Shown piece after piece: positions 1 to 9,043 of a stretch of 35,318 nucleotides of DNA. Below the pieces are notes generated by a model, which saw only the letters and a list, made by a program, of their open reading frames with translations, was not told where the DNA came from and made no database searches. Numbering within the stretch: the stretch's first letter is position 1; each line of letters opens with the position of its first letter. This DNA comes from Alphaproteobacteria bacterium (GTDB taxonomy: Bacteria > Pseudomonadota > Alphaproteobacteria > RF32 > CAG-239). The stretch is taken from assembly GCA_900769705.1 (NCBI GenBank), contig CAAGHP010000004.1:1-35318 (forward strand). Direction: 5' to 3'. The translations under genes were made by a program, and so were the position numbers.

Positions 1-1175
1 AGCAAACCTGTAAAAACAAAAATCAGAATTTTAAGCCGAACGGGAAATTTGATAAAAACGGCACGGCTTGCGGCGAATGCAAAGATGTTCCGTATATTAC
101 CTGTCCGGAAATGGGGGATAATTATGTAACCAGAGCCGAATGCACGGCTAAAGGCAGCAGCTTTACTTTTGCTTCTTCCGATGTCAAGGATTCCGATGGT
201 AACGAATGCGGCACTTGCAAACCTTTAGATCAACCTACTGCACAAACCTGCAAACAAATTAACCAAACCTATAAAACAAGCTGTTCTGCCGGAGAAAGTT
301 TAATAGCTACCGGAGAACGAGGTTCAGATGGTGTGTGCGTTACTTGCGGTGTTTGTAAAACCGGAAATGTCAAGGAAACAAAATATCTATATTTTCTTGA
401 TGAACTTGTTGCAACAAATTCAGAAGGAGGAACCTTGAATTTGGTTGAATTTTGGACTAGTGAGGAGACTGCACAACAACATATTCCTGTACTTTACGGA
501 AACTCAGGTGGTGGTTGGTGGGTTATAGAACTCGGTCGTTGGCAGCTAACTTACAAGGGAAATTGGTATTCAACAAAGCTACCGTATATAAATTCTGAAA
601 AACCTGTAGATTTTTATGGGATGCCTCCAAATTTAGAAATTTGGTATAGTAATACATTTCCATGGTTAAATGGTGTAGATAATAGTGTGTATTCATCTAT
701 GTTAAAATATTCGTTACCTAAATCGGCGCAATCTTATGATACTACAGCTCTTTGTAATTTAACACTGGAAGGACCTATTGTAAATTATCAAATAAAATGT
801 GTTACATCACGAGATGATATAAAAATTTCTGAAAAAATATGTGAAATGTATGGCTTCTCAAAAAATAGCCAGAGTATGCAATGTGGCGATTTTGATGGTA
901 AATGCTATACGGAAAGTTGTCCCAATCACCCTGAGTATAAGAAACGCATGCCAAGAGAATTATATGATGGCTGCGCAACTTTTATGGAGGAAAAGGAAGG
1001 CTGTACTTCGTGTAAAGATGGTTATTTGTTAGAAAATAATTTTTGCAGAAAAGCTACAGAATGTAGATGTGAAAAATGGGGTGAAAAAAATGAATACACA
1101 AATTATGAAATAGGCAGCATTTGTGTGCAATGTCCAACCGGGTGTCAACTGATTAACTATAGATGTTGGAAATGA
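1..1175 (+). CDS. Cysteine-rich repeat surface-type protein, 5' end cut off by window edge
   Basis: The reading frame is open from base 3 of the window without a start, so the gene begins upstream and only about 390 C-terminal residues are seen; an internal ATG at 111 is unlikely to be the start. The first ~120 residues consist of imperfect repeats of about 40-45 residues built on a pattern like D-x-x-G-x-x-CGxC...TC, which suggests disulfide-bonded, secreted or surface-exposed modules. A middle part (about bases 360-840) is nearly Cys-free, Trp/Tyr-rich and visibly more AT-rich than the repeats. The C-terminal ~110 residues are again Cys-rich (CRCEKW, CVQCPTGC, final CWK). No enzyme motif was recognised. 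Proteins of this style are common in low-GC gut Alphaproteobacteria, but the function is unknown. It is followed by a terminator and converges with the M48 peptidase gene. Confidence 0.75.
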   Translation, partial: QTCKNKNQNFKPNGKFDKNGTACGECKDVPYITCPEMGDNYVTRAECTAKGSSFTFASSDVKDSDGNECGTCKPLDQPTAQTCKQINQTYKTSCSAGESLIATGERGSDGVCVTCGVCKTGNVKETKYLYFLDELVATNSEGGTLNLVEFWTSEETAQQHIPVLYGNSGGGWWVIELGRWQLTYKGNWYSTKLPYINSEKPVDFYGMPPNLEIWYSNTFPWLNGVDNSVYSSMLKYSLPKSAQSYDTTALCNLTLEGPIVNYQIKCVTSRDDIKISEKICEMYGFSKNSQSMQCGDFDGKCYTESCPNHPEYKKRMPRELYDGCATFMEEKEGCTSCKDGYLLENNFCRKATECRCEKWGEKNEYTNYEIGSICVQCPTGCQLINYRCWK

Positions 1176-1177
1176 CA

Positions 1178-1189
1178 TAAGGAGGTGAT
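1178..1189 (+). other. Extended anti-SD-complementary motif after the stop codon
   Basis: TAAGGAGGTGAT, 12 bases perfectly complementary to the usual 3' end of bacterial 16S rRNA, lies three bases after the stop of the Cys-rich gene. The only start beside it (ATG at 1188) opens a four-codon frame (MQII, stop at 1200-1202). No real gene follows on this strand. It could be a relic ribosome-binding site, a ribosome-trapping element or chance. Confidence 0.5.
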
Positions 1190-1239
1190 GCAAATAATTT
1201 AACTGAATAAAAATTCCTGATTATATCAAAGCCCTGCCG

Positions 1240-1265
1240 TACCCCAATGCGGCGGGGTATTTTTT
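1240..1265 (+). terminator. Rho-independent terminator of the Cys-rich gene
   Basis: A 6-bp stem TACCCC/GGGGTA (1240-1245 with 1254-1259) around an 8-base loop is followed by six T residues. It lies 65 bases after the stop and works on the plus strand only; no matching T tract exists for the convergent gene. Confidence 0.75.
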
Positions 1266-1272
1266 GGCGTGA

Positions 1273-2637
1273 TTAAAATGTTTTGCGATCTTTCAGTTCC
1301 GATTTGATACGGTCGGCCAAGTCATTGAGTTTTAGTAAAATAGATTTTGCAGGATTGGCCTTTTTTGCGCGTTCAATTTGTTTTTGCGCACCGGACAAAT
1401 TGCCGATTGCGTAGTTGAATTCGGCGGCAGCATAGTATGAAGCGGCTTTTTCTCCGCATATATCGTAGGCGCGCGCCAACAGCTGCCAGCCGGTTGAAGT
1501 CGGTACGCTGATAAGCGACTGCTGTAGTAAATCCGCCGCTTTTTGCGCTTGCTGACGGTTTGGTGAATTTTCCAAAATCGCCTGAGCTAAACTTATTTTC
1601 AAAAGCGGAGAATTCGGCAGAAGGTTTAAAGCTTTTTCATAGGTTGTCGCACTGGCAGCAACTTGCCCGCTTTCAAACAAAAATTGTCCTTTTAGTTCAT
1701 AAAAATAAGGATTATTCGGCTGTTGCTTAATCAAAGTATCAATTTCAGCCAAAGCATTTTTTATATCGCCTTGCCGGAAGGCCAGCACCGCATGGGCATA
1801 GCGTGCCGTAACATCATTTCTGGTTGCTGGATACAAACGTTTTACTTTGGCCGTATCCAACATAAAAGCGGTAAGTTTGGCTTTTATCATAGCCAAGTCA
1901 GTATCCAGCGGATTTGCTGCGCTGAAATTATTGTTTTTTGCCGCTTCGTTAAAATGGCTGATACGCTCGCCGGTCATTGGGTGGGTGCGGAAATAGTCAC
2001 TTTCCTCAATGCCGCTCAGCGCATTTTGTTTTTTTATTTTTCGCATAAAACGCTTTAGTCCTGCAGTTGACTGCTTAGTTTTTGCCAACAGTTTTACAGC
2101 GCTTTCATCGGCGCTGCGTTCTTCTTCTACCTGATAATTCAGCATGCTGTTCAAAGCCGAGCTTTGCGAACCCAAAATGACCGCCATCGCGGCATCGCCT
2201 CGTCCGGTGGAAACGGCAGCGGCTCCAGCTGCCAGCATAGAACCAAGCATAACATATTGCATTTTTTCCATTTTAAGTTTTTGCCGCACTATATGACCAC
2301 CCAAAATATGTCCGGTTTCGTGTGCCAAAATTCCGGCCAGCTCGTTGGTATCATCAATATTCAGCAAAGTTCCGGTATTTACAAACAGATAGTTGCCGTC
2401 GCTGACAAAGGCGTTTAAGGAATTGTCGCTGACAATAAAGATATTGTTAGAATTAAAATTGACACCGGCGGCGTTAAAAAGCGGTTGCACTACTTTAGCT
2501 AAATAGCTCTCGGTCTCGGCGTCTGAGATAAGTGTCAATCCCTGGCTATGCGCCGCCTTTAAAGGCAAGACGGCGCATAAGCAAAAGAAAGAAAATAAAA
2601 ATATTTTTCGGATTAACCTATAAGCTTTTTCCACCAT
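1273..2637 (-). CDS. Periplasmic M48 zinc metalloprotease with TPR repeats (BepA-like)
   Basis: A 454-residue protein with an N-terminal signal peptide (basic MVEKAYRLIRK, hydrophobic core to about residue 27, AHS cleavage region). The M48 peptidase domain carries the zinc motif HETGH at residues 106-110 and a downstream third-ligand motif ERSAD near 173-177. Residues from about 260 onward form TPR-like helical repeats (for example NPYFYELKGQFLFESGQ). This architecture is that of BepA/YfgC, which acts as chaperone and protease in outer-membrane protein assembly; that role here is inferred. The start is supported by GGAG eight bases upstream. It overlaps the last 25 bases of the RNase E gene, so the two are probably translated from one transcript by coupling. 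Confidence 0.88.
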   Translation of the reverse strand: MVEKAYRLIRKIFLFSFFCLCAVLPLKAAHSQGLTLISDAETESYLAKVVQPLFNAAGVNFNSNNIFIVSDNSLNAFVSDGNYLFVNTGTLLNIDDTNELAGILAHETGHILGGHIVRQKLKMEKMQYVMLGSMLAAGAAAVSTGRGDAAMAVILGSQSSALNSMLNYQVEEERSADESAVKLLAKTKQSTAGLKRFMRKIKKQNALSGIEESDYFRTHPMTGERISHFNEAAKNNNFSAANPLDTDLAMIKAKLTAFMLDTAKVKRLYPATRNDVTARYAHAVLAFRQGDIKNALAEIDTLIKQQPNNPYFYELKGQFLFESGQVAASATTYEKALNLLPNSPLLKISLAQAILENSPNRQQAQKAADLLQQSLISVPTSTGWQLLARAYDICGEKAASYYAAAEFNYAIGNLSGAQKQIERAKKANPAKSILLKLNDLADRIKSELKDRKTF

Positions 2638-4868
2638 GATTTTTTCTCCGGCTTAGGTTCGGCAACCGGCTGCGGTGCAGGCTTTTCTTCGCGTTCAAAA
2701 GGTCTTCTGTCGCGGCGGAAACGGCGGCTGCGTCCTCCCTTGTGGAAACGGCGGCTTTCGGTTCCGATTTCTTCGGTCTGAGCTTCTTCGCTGCTTTCAG
2801 CATCTTCTTCACTGACCTCAATATTATCTTCTTCATAGCAAGTTGCGGCAGCATCTTTGCATACGGCCTGATTCGGAAGCTTTTCTCGTTCAATTTTGAA
2901 GTCTGAAGCATCTTTTAACGAGGTGTCACCGGCAATAATGATGCAAATTTTATATTGCTCCTCCAAAGCTGATAACTGTTTACGCTTTTGATTCAGTAAA
3001 TATGCAGCAATGTCGGGCGGAACAGTCGCGGTAATCTTCATATTCTGACTGCGTACCGCTTCTCCCTCAATCGCGCGCAGAATCAAAGTCGCACCGGATT
3101 CAATAGTGCGGATAACCCCGTGGCCGTGGCAATAAGGACAAGTTTCATAGTTGCTTTCCATAAAGGATGAGTGCATACGCTGACGTGAAATTTCCAGCAA
3201 ACCAAAAATGCTCATTTTGGCAATCTGAATGCGGGCGCGGTCATCTTTCATAGCTTCTTTCATGCGTTTTTCAACCGCTATATTGTTTTGCGGCTCGTAC
3301 ATATCAATAAAATCAACCACAACCAAACCGGCTAAATCACGCATTTTCAGCTGTTTTGCAATTTCATCGGCGGCTTCAAGGTTGGTTTTTAGCGCTGTTT
3401 CTTCAATATCTTTTTCTTTGGTGGCGCGGCCGGAGTTCACATCAATAGAAACAAGAGCTTCGGTCGGGTTAATCACCAGATAGCCGCCTGATTCCAGCTG
3501 AACAATCGGGTTATGCAGCTTATCCAGCTGAGCCTCGATTTGAAAACGCTGGAACACGGGAGCTTCGCCCGGACGGCGGCATTTTATATGGCGCAAATTA
3601 TGCGGTGATAAAATCTTTACAAAATTGCGCGCGGTTTGATAAGCTTCATCGCCGTCAATAATAACTTCTGAAATATCTTTGGTGTACATATCACGCAAAG
3701 CTCGTTTAATCAAATTGCCTTCTTCATAAATGATGGCAGGCGGCTGATTGCGCAAAGCACTGTAGCGGATAGCATTCCAAGTGCGGATAAGATAGTTGTA
3801 GTCACGCACGATATCGGCTTTGGTTTTATCTTCGCCGGCCGTGCGTACAATCAGCGACATTTCCGGATTGAGCGGTAGTTCTTTGATAATGCCTTTTAAG
3901 CGCTTGCGGTCATTGGCATTTGTAATTTTGCGCGAAACGCCGCCGCTTTTTATACGGTTAGGCATCAAAACGCAATAGCGTCCGGCTAGTGAAATATAGG
4001 TTGTGCAGGCAGCTCCTTTGTTGCCGCGTTCTTCTTTAACAACCTGAACCAAAAGTGTTTGGCCTTCTTTTATCACATCTTGAATAGTGCTGCGGTGAAA
4101 GAGCTTGCGGGCTCGTAAGAGCTTGCGCTGCAAATCAAAATTGTATTCAGCCGATTCTCCGTCGGTATCCTCGTCATCCTCATCGTCAACGCAGTCTTCT
4201 TCTATGGATTCGTCATCGGTACCGGTTGTATCCGCCATAGTCTTTGGCGATTCGGCTTTTTTGCGCGGCCGGCGGGTGTAATGGCGGCGTTTTTTCGGAG
4301 CTTCTTCCGTCGTTGTTTCTTCAGAGGTGCCTTCAGCTGTTTCTTCGTTGTTTTCTTTTATGTCGGCCGATTCTTCGGTTTCAGCTTCGGCGCTGTTATC
4401 CTGAGACAGATAATCGTCATTTTCCGGAATAACATTCTGTGCCGGTTCCAATTGGGCTTCTTCAATTTCCTGAGCTTGTTCTGCTTCAAGGCGGCGCTGT
4501 GCTTCTTCTGCTTCTTTTTCGGCTTTGTAGCGGGCTCTTTCAGCTTCACGCTCTTTCAAATATTGAATTTTGTTGTTTATGATTTCATCTACTTCGGCAT
4601 TGACTTCATTCAGCACTTCTTCAGAAACATTGTAATAGTCCGGATGAATTTCATTGAAAGCCAAAAAACCGTGCTTGTTTCCGCCGTAATCAATAAAAGC
4701 TGCCTGCAAAGACGGTTCAATGCGGATTACTTTTGCGGTATAAATATTTCCTTTGATTTGTTTGCGCGAAGAGGATTCGAATTCTACATCTTCAACTTTG
4801 TTGCCATCAACAATTACAACACGGGTTTCTTCCGGTTGAGTGTCGTCGATTAACATTCTTTTTGTCAT
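2613..4868 (-). CDS. rne: Ribonuclease E/G
   Basis: About 751 residues. The start chosen is the ATG giving MTKRMLID, the usual alphaproteobacterial N-terminus, with GGGG upstream; an in-frame ATG at 4886 would add MLWGYI and has a poorer ribosome site. The S1 RNA-binding domain begins near residue 30 and is interrupted by a long charged Glu/Ala- and Arg-rich insertion (about residues 80-240) before its second half. The DNase I-like catalytic subdomain has the metal-binding Asp residues in SIDVNSGR and VVVDFIDM. The zinc link is CPYCHGHG. The C-terminal tail is short, acidic then Arg-rich (RRFRRDRR), ending KKSWWKKLIG, and is much shorter than the enterobacterial degradosome scaffold. It cleaves single-stranded AU-rich RNA in mRNA decay and rRNA/tRNA processing. 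It is transcribed together with the M48 peptidase gene and divergently from amiC. Confidence 0.95.
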   Translation of the reverse strand: MTKRMLIDDTQPEETRVVIVDGNKVEDVEFESSSRKQIKGNIYTAKVIRIEPSLQAAFIDYGGNKHGFLAFNEIHPDYYNVSEEVLNEVNAEVDEIINNKIQYLKEREAERARYKAEKEAEEAQRRLEAEQAQEIEEAQLEPAQNVIPENDDYLSQDNSAEAETEESADIKENNEETAEGTSEETTTEEAPKKRRHYTRRPRKKAESPKTMADTTGTDDESIEEDCVDDEDDEDTDGESAEYNFDLQRKLLRARKLFHRSTIQDVIKEGQTLLVQVVKEERGNKGAACTTYISLAGRYCVLMPNRIKSGGVSRKITNANDRKRLKGIIKELPLNPEMSLIVRTAGEDKTKADIVRDYNYLIRTWNAIRYSALRNQPPAIIYEEGNLIKRALRDMYTKDISEVIIDGDEAYQTARNFVKILSPHNLRHIKCRRPGEAPVFQRFQIEAQLDKLHNPIVQLESGGYLVINPTEALVSIDVNSGRATKEKDIEETALKTNLEAADEIAKQLKMRDLAGLVVVDFIDMYEPQNNIAVEKRMKEAMKDDRARIQIAKMSIFGLLEISRQRMHSSFMESNYETCPYCHGHGVIRTIESGATLILRAIEGEAVRSQNMKITATVPPDIAAYLLNQKRKQLSALEEQYKICIIIAGDTSLKDASDFKIEREKLPNQAVCKDAAATCYEEDNIEVSEEDAESSEEAQTEEIGTESRRFHKGGRSRRFRRDRRPFEREEKPAPQPVAEPKPEKKSWWKKLIG

Positions 4869-5289
4869 TATATAACCCCATAACATGGTTCAAAAATGAA
4901 CCGTTAATCCAACGGGTGTGATAATAAATTGCAAAATCCGCCTCAAGCGTATTTAAAAACATAATACCTAATCAGCCGTATTGCAGACGTCGTCAGCGTT
5001 TTGCCATTGTCTTTCCCGCTATTTCTTCCTTATTCTTCTTACTTATTAGAAAATGCCGGAAAAGTTGTTATCTAACCCAAACTTTTTGCCTCCGTTAATG
5101 TTAAAAACGATTTTTTCATGTCTAATAAAAACTCTCAAATTAAAAATCATTTCCAACCGGAAAACATCGTTAGCATAATAAATAAAATTAAAAAAACAAT
5201 AAATTTTTTAAAATTTTGCCAAAAAAATATAAATTTTAACAGATTGGTAATAAGTCGATTTTATAATTTTGGCAAAATGAGGTATACGT
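4869..5289. promoter_or_regulatory. Divergent rne / amiC intergenic region
   Basis: A 421-bp AT-rich spacer between the divergent rne and amiC starts. Near rne it holds two mutually exclusive small hairpins: GGTTCA-AAAA-TGAACC at 4887-4902 and CCGTT-5-AACGG at 4901-4915, both in the rne leader. Near amiC it holds a TATAAT -10 box (5262-5267) and two short palindromes listed separately. No ORF with coding character and no recognised RNA gene was found. RNase E genes are often autoregulated through their 5' leader, so the leader is a candidate for that, unproven here. Confidence 0.6.
5214..5278 (+). promoter_or_regulatory. amiC promoter region with two TTTTG-S-CAAAA palindromes
   Basis: Palindrome 1 is TTTTG-C-CAAAA (5214-5224), and palindrome 2 is ATTTTG-G-CAAAAT (5266-5278). 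Their centres (5219 and 5272) are 53 bp apart, about five helical turns. The second overlaps a TATAAT -10 hexamer at 5262-5267; no good -35 box was seen at 17 bp. The geometry fits a repressor binding two sites, but the cognate regulator is unknown and the AT-rich background makes chance possible. Confidence 0.4.
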
Positions 5290-6534
5290 ATGCGTAAAAT
5301 TATAAAAAAAATTACGAGCGTTTTTATAACGCTTGTTTGTGTATTTTATTATACTGCAACGGCAGAAGCGGCCGTAAGCATAAATGATTTTCGTATTGGT
5401 AATCAATCTGACGGCGTGCGTATGGTTTTTGATATGAGCCAAAGAGTTAATTATCGGGTGTTTTTATTGGATAATCCACAGCGTTTGGTAATTGATTTAG
5501 ATAATACCACCATAAATAAGGTGTTTACCGGCAGCAGCAATCAAATAATTTCTAAAATCCGTGTCGGCAAGCTTGATGGCAATAATAAACGCGTTGTTTT
5601 GGAACTTTTGCGTCCGGTAACTGTTAAAAAAGCCTTTATTTTACAGCCGCAAAGCGGCAAACCTTGGCGTTTTGTCGTAGATGCCAAATTAGCAACGGCT
5701 CAGGAATTTAAAAATAATATCGGCAATAAGCATATTGTGACAAATGATACCAAATTTATGCCTCAGGAAACAAAATCTGCAGACAGCGGCTGGTTCGGTT
5801 TTGGCTCTCAGGATAACAATACTTCCGGCAAAGCAGCCAAGCGTAAGCGCATAATTGTTTTAGATCCGGGACACGGAGGAAAAGATCCTGGGGCTATCGG
5901 CGCTCACGGTAAAACGTTTGAAAAAAATATTACTCTGGCGATGGGTAAAGAATTGCAGGAAATTCTGCGCCGCCGCGGCTATACCGTATATCTGACACGC
6001 AGCACCGATATTTTTATTCCATTGCGTCAGCGCATTAAAATTGCACAAAAATATAAAGCCGATTTATTTATGTCGCTGCATGCCGATAGCGCACAAAATC
6101 GTTCGGCGACCGGCTTGTCTGTTTATACGCTTTCGGACAAGGCGTCAGATGCCGAGGCAGCAGCTTTGGCCGAGCGCGAAAACAAGGCAGATATTATCGG
6201 CGGCGTTGATTTGGGCGGCAACACCAAAGAAGTTAATGATATTTTGATTTCTTTGTCGCAGACCGACAGCCGCAATAAATCTTCTAAATATGCCACATAT
6301 CTGGTCAAAGAAATGGCAAAAAGCGTTAAGCTGGTTAAAAACACCCACCGTTTTGCCGGTTTTGCCGTACTAAAAGCTCCGGATATGCCGTCAGCTTTGC
6401 TGGAAATGGGGTATCTTTCCAACAAAACCGAGGAGGCTAATTTGAAAACTCGGGCCTATCGTAAAAAGTTAGCAAATTCGGCTGCCTCCGCGATTGATAA
6501 ATATTTTAGTGATCCTGAAATTGCTTCAAATTGA
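5290..6534 (+). CDS. amiC: N-acetylmuramoyl-L-alanine amidase (AmiC type, AMIN + Amidase_3)
   Basis: A 414-residue periplasmic cell-wall hydrolase that cuts the bond between MurNAc and L-Ala of the stem peptide, used for daughter-cell separation. Signal peptide residues 1-27 (cleavage after TAEA/A). The AMIN domain at about 30-135 (RVFLLDNPQRLVIDL) targets septal peptidoglycan. A linker (about 140-185) leads to the Amidase_3 domain with zinc ligands H195 (LDPGHGGKDPG), E211 (KTFEKN) and H264 (SLHAD), and catalytic E372 (LLEMGYLSN). All key residues are present. The GAGG site seven bases before ATG 5290 supports the start. It is the first gene of a rightward cluster with PBP1A and prfB, an order typical of Alphaproteobacteria. 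Confidence 0.95.
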   Translation: MRKIIKKITSVFITLVCVFYYTATAEAAVSINDFRIGNQSDGVRMVFDMSQRVNYRVFLLDNPQRLVIDLDNTTINKVFTGSSNQIISKIRVGKLDGNNKRVVLELLRPVTVKKAFILQPQSGKPWRFVVDAKLATAQEFKNNIGNKHIVTNDTKFMPQETKSADSGWFGFGSQDNNTSGKAAKRKRIIVLDPGHGGKDPGAIGAHGKTFEKNITLAMGKELQEILRRRGYTVYLTRSTDIFIPLRQRIKIAQKYKADLFMSLHADSAQNRSATGLSVYTLSDKASDAEAAALAERENKADIIGGVDLGGNTKEVNDILISLSQTDSRNKSSKYATYLVKEMAKSVKLVKNTHRFAGFAVLKAPDMPSALLEMGYLSNKTEEANLKTRAYRKKLANSAASAIDKYFSDPEIASN

Positions 6535-6626
6535 TATAAACTGCTGTAAACTGTAATATTTTTATTGCATTTTTTGCGGATTGTAATAAATTTTGGCTAA
6601 CTTTTAATTAGCTTTAGTGGGTATAA

Positions 6627-9041
6627 ATGCTGAGAATTTTATCTTATTTAGCCAGTATGGCATTGTTTTTTTTGATTGTTTTGGTAATTGGCATTACATA
6701 TGGTATGACCAAAATCAATATCACGATTCCGGATTACCGTCAGTTGGAAAACTATGAACCTCCGGTTACTACACGTTTGTTTGCCGGCGACGGACAGGTT
6801 ATGATGGAATATGCGGCCGAAAAACGCCTGTTTGTGCCGATAGAAAAAATCCCGGACAAGGTTAAGAATGCTTTTATTGCTGCAGAAGACAAGCATTTTT
6901 ATACGCACTCCGGAATTGACTATTTGGGAATTATCCGTGCGGTTTTGGGCAATCTCAAAAAAATCGGAACCGGGCGGCGTCCGGCCGGAGCTTCCACCAT
7001 TACTCAGCAGGTGGCTAAAAACTTTTTGTTGAGTTCGGAGCTTTCGTATACCCGTAAGATTAAAGAAGCGATTTTGGCGCGCCGTATTGATAAAGCTTTT
7101 TCAAAAGACCATATTCTGGAATTATATCTGAACGAGATTTATTTGGGAAATCGGGCTTACGGCGTGGCGGCTGCGGCCATAAACTATTTTGGCAAGTCGC
7201 TTGATGATTTGACTTTGGATGAAATAGCTTATTTGGCGGCATTGCCGAAAGGGCCGAATAACTATAATCCTAAAACCCACTATGATGCCGCGGTTGCCCG
7301 CCGTAACTGGGTGATTTCCCGCATGGTGGAAGACGGCTATGCTGACGAAAAAGAAGCTGAAGATGCTAAAAAACGCCCTCTGAAAGTTGTAGAACGCAAA
7401 AGCGGATTCTTAAAAAATACCGAATATTACAGTGAGGAAGTACGCCGCACTATCAGCCGCAATTTCGGCGATGAGGCGCTATATCAGGGCGGTTTGATTG
7501 TGAGAACGACGATTGACCCGCGCCTGCAGGAAATTGCCACCAAAGCTTTGCGCAAAGGGTTGATAGAATATGACCGCCGCCACGGCTGGCGCGGTGCTAC
7601 AGCTACCATAAAAATAGATGAAAACTACAAAAAAAACTTAGCAGAGGCTAAACTGATCGGTGGCGCTGAAGATTCTTGGAAAAAAGCCGTAGTGCTGAAA
7701 GTTACTAAAGATAAAGCAGAAATAGAAACTGTCGACGGAGTAACCGGAGAGATACCTCTGTCGCTGCTGGCTTGGGCTCGCCATGCTGAAAAAGGGCAGA
7801 ATATTGGGCCGGTGCCAACTTCTGTGGAGCAGGTTTTGCACAAAGGCGATGTGGTGTATGTGGAAAAAACTGCCGAAAAAAATAAGGAAAATTATAACTT
7901 GCGGCAGATACCGGAAGTTGAGGGCGGTATGGCGGTTATAGACCCTCATACCGGTAAGGTTTTGGCTTTAGTCGGCGGATTTTCTTTTGCCAAGTCGCAA
8001 TTTAACCGTGCTACTCAGGCTTATCGTCAAACCGGTTCCACATTTAAGCCGTTTGTTTATTTGACAGCGCTGGAACTAGGGTATTCCCCGACCGATTTAA
8101 TTTTGGATGCTCCGTTTGTTTTAGACCAAGGCGAAGGTATGCCTAAATGGAAACCGGTAAACTTTTCTAAAAAGTTTTACGGGCTTATGACTTTGCGTCG
8201 CGGCGTAGAGCTTTCTAAAAATCTGATGACCGTGCGTTTGGCGCAAGATATAGGTATGGATAAAATCGTTGATATGTCAAAACGTATTGGCGTAAACGAC
8301 CATTTAGCGCCGTATTTGTCTTCATCTTTGGGTGCAGCAGATACGCGTGTAATCAATATGGTTGCCGCTTATGCCGTGATTGTCAACGGCGGCAAAAAGG
8401 TACCTCCGTATATGATTGAGCGCATTCAAGACCGCAAGGGGCATACTATTTACCGCCACGAGCAGACGCCTTGCCCGGATTGCAATGCATCTAAATGGGA
8501 AAATCAGCCGGCGCCGGATTTTCAGGTAATGCGCGAACAGGTGGTTGACCCGCTTTCGGCCTATCAGATGACTTCTATTTTGGAAGGCGTGGCTACCAGA
8601 GGTACCGGCGCCAGACTGAACGGACTGCATCGCCATGTAGCCGGCAAGACAGGTACGACCAACGAAACCAAGGATGCTTGGTTTGTTGGTTTTACTCCGG
8701 ATTTGGTGGCGGGTGTTTATGTGGGCTATGACGAGCCTATTAGCTTGGGACGTACTGAAACAGGTGCGCATGCCGCTTTGCCTATTTTTTATGACTTTAT
8801 GGCCGAGGCTTTGAAAAACACGCCGGATACAAACTTCCGTATACCGGAAGGAATTAAGCTGGTACGCGTGAATCCGCAGACAGGCAAGCCGTCGGCGCCA
8901 AGCGATTCTACAGTGATTATTGAAGCTTTAAAGCCGGATTTTGAATTTAATAACAAGCAGCGGGTAATCGGCGACGATGATGATAATATTGCCGGTCCGG
9001 AAGATGATGAAAGCTCGGTGCAAATGGGAGGCGAATACTAA
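6627..9041 (+). CDS. mrcA: Penicillin-binding protein 1A, bifunctional transglycosylase/transpeptidase
   Basis: An 804-residue inner-membrane peptidoglycan synthase. One N-terminal membrane anchor (about 5-27). The GT51 transglycosylase domain has catalytic E87 in AAEDKHFYTHSG and the ELYLNEIYLG motif at about 165-174. An OB-like insertion is inferred at about 320-420. The transpeptidase domain has nucleophile S471 in STFK, S530-K-N532 and K674-T-G. It polymerises lipid II and crosslinks stem peptides. The length is normal for PBP1A, and the C-terminus is acidic (GDDDDNIAGPEDDE). GTGGG precedes the ATG at 6627. The stop is only two bases before the prfB start, so the two genes are co-transcribed and probably translationally coupled. 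Confidence 0.96.
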   Translation: MLRILSYLASMALFFLIVLVIGITYGMTKINITIPDYRQLENYEPPVTTRLFAGDGQVMMEYAAEKRLFVPIEKIPDKVKNAFIAAEDKHFYTHSGIDYLGIIRAVLGNLKKIGTGRRPAGASTITQQVAKNFLLSSELSYTRKIKEAILARRIDKAFSKDHILELYLNEIYLGNRAYGVAAAAINYFGKSLDDLTLDEIAYLAALPKGPNNYNPKTHYDAAVARRNWVISRMVEDGYADEKEAEDAKKRPLKVVERKSGFLKNTEYYSEEVRRTISRNFGDEALYQGGLIVRTTIDPRLQEIATKALRKGLIEYDRRHGWRGATATIKIDENYKKNLAEAKLIGGAEDSWKKAVVLKVTKDKAEIETVDGVTGEIPLSLLAWARHAEKGQNIGPVPTSVEQVLHKGDVVYVEKTAEKNKENYNLRQIPEVEGGMAVIDPHTGKVLALVGGFSFAKSQFNRATQAYRQTGSTFKPFVYLTALELGYSPTDLILDAPFVLDQGEGMPKWKPVNFSKKFYGLMTLRRGVELSKNLMTVRLAQDIGMDKIVDMSKRIGVNDHLAPYLSSSLGAADTRVINMVAAYAVIVNGGKKVPPYMIERIQDRKGHTIYRHEQTPCPDCNASKWENQPAPDFQVMREQVVDPLSAYQMTSILEGVATRGTGARLNGLHRHVAGKTGTTNETKDAWFVGFTPDLVAGVYVGYDEPISLGRTETGAHAALPIFYDFMAEALKNTPDTNFRIPEGIKLVRVNPQTGKPSAPSDSTVIIEALKPDFEFNNKQRVIGDDDDNIAGPEDDESSVQMGGEY

Positions 9042-9043
9042 AA

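Noticed and set aside
4281..4853. 190-residue plus-strand frame opposite rne
   Set aside because: Phe/Cys-rich complement of the Glu/Lys-rich rne insertion; no ribosome site and the opposite strand clearly encodes RNase E.
5236..5250. CtrA-like site (TTAA-N7-GTAA) before amiC
   Set aside because: One half-site deviates from TTAA and such matches are frequent in AT-rich DNA.
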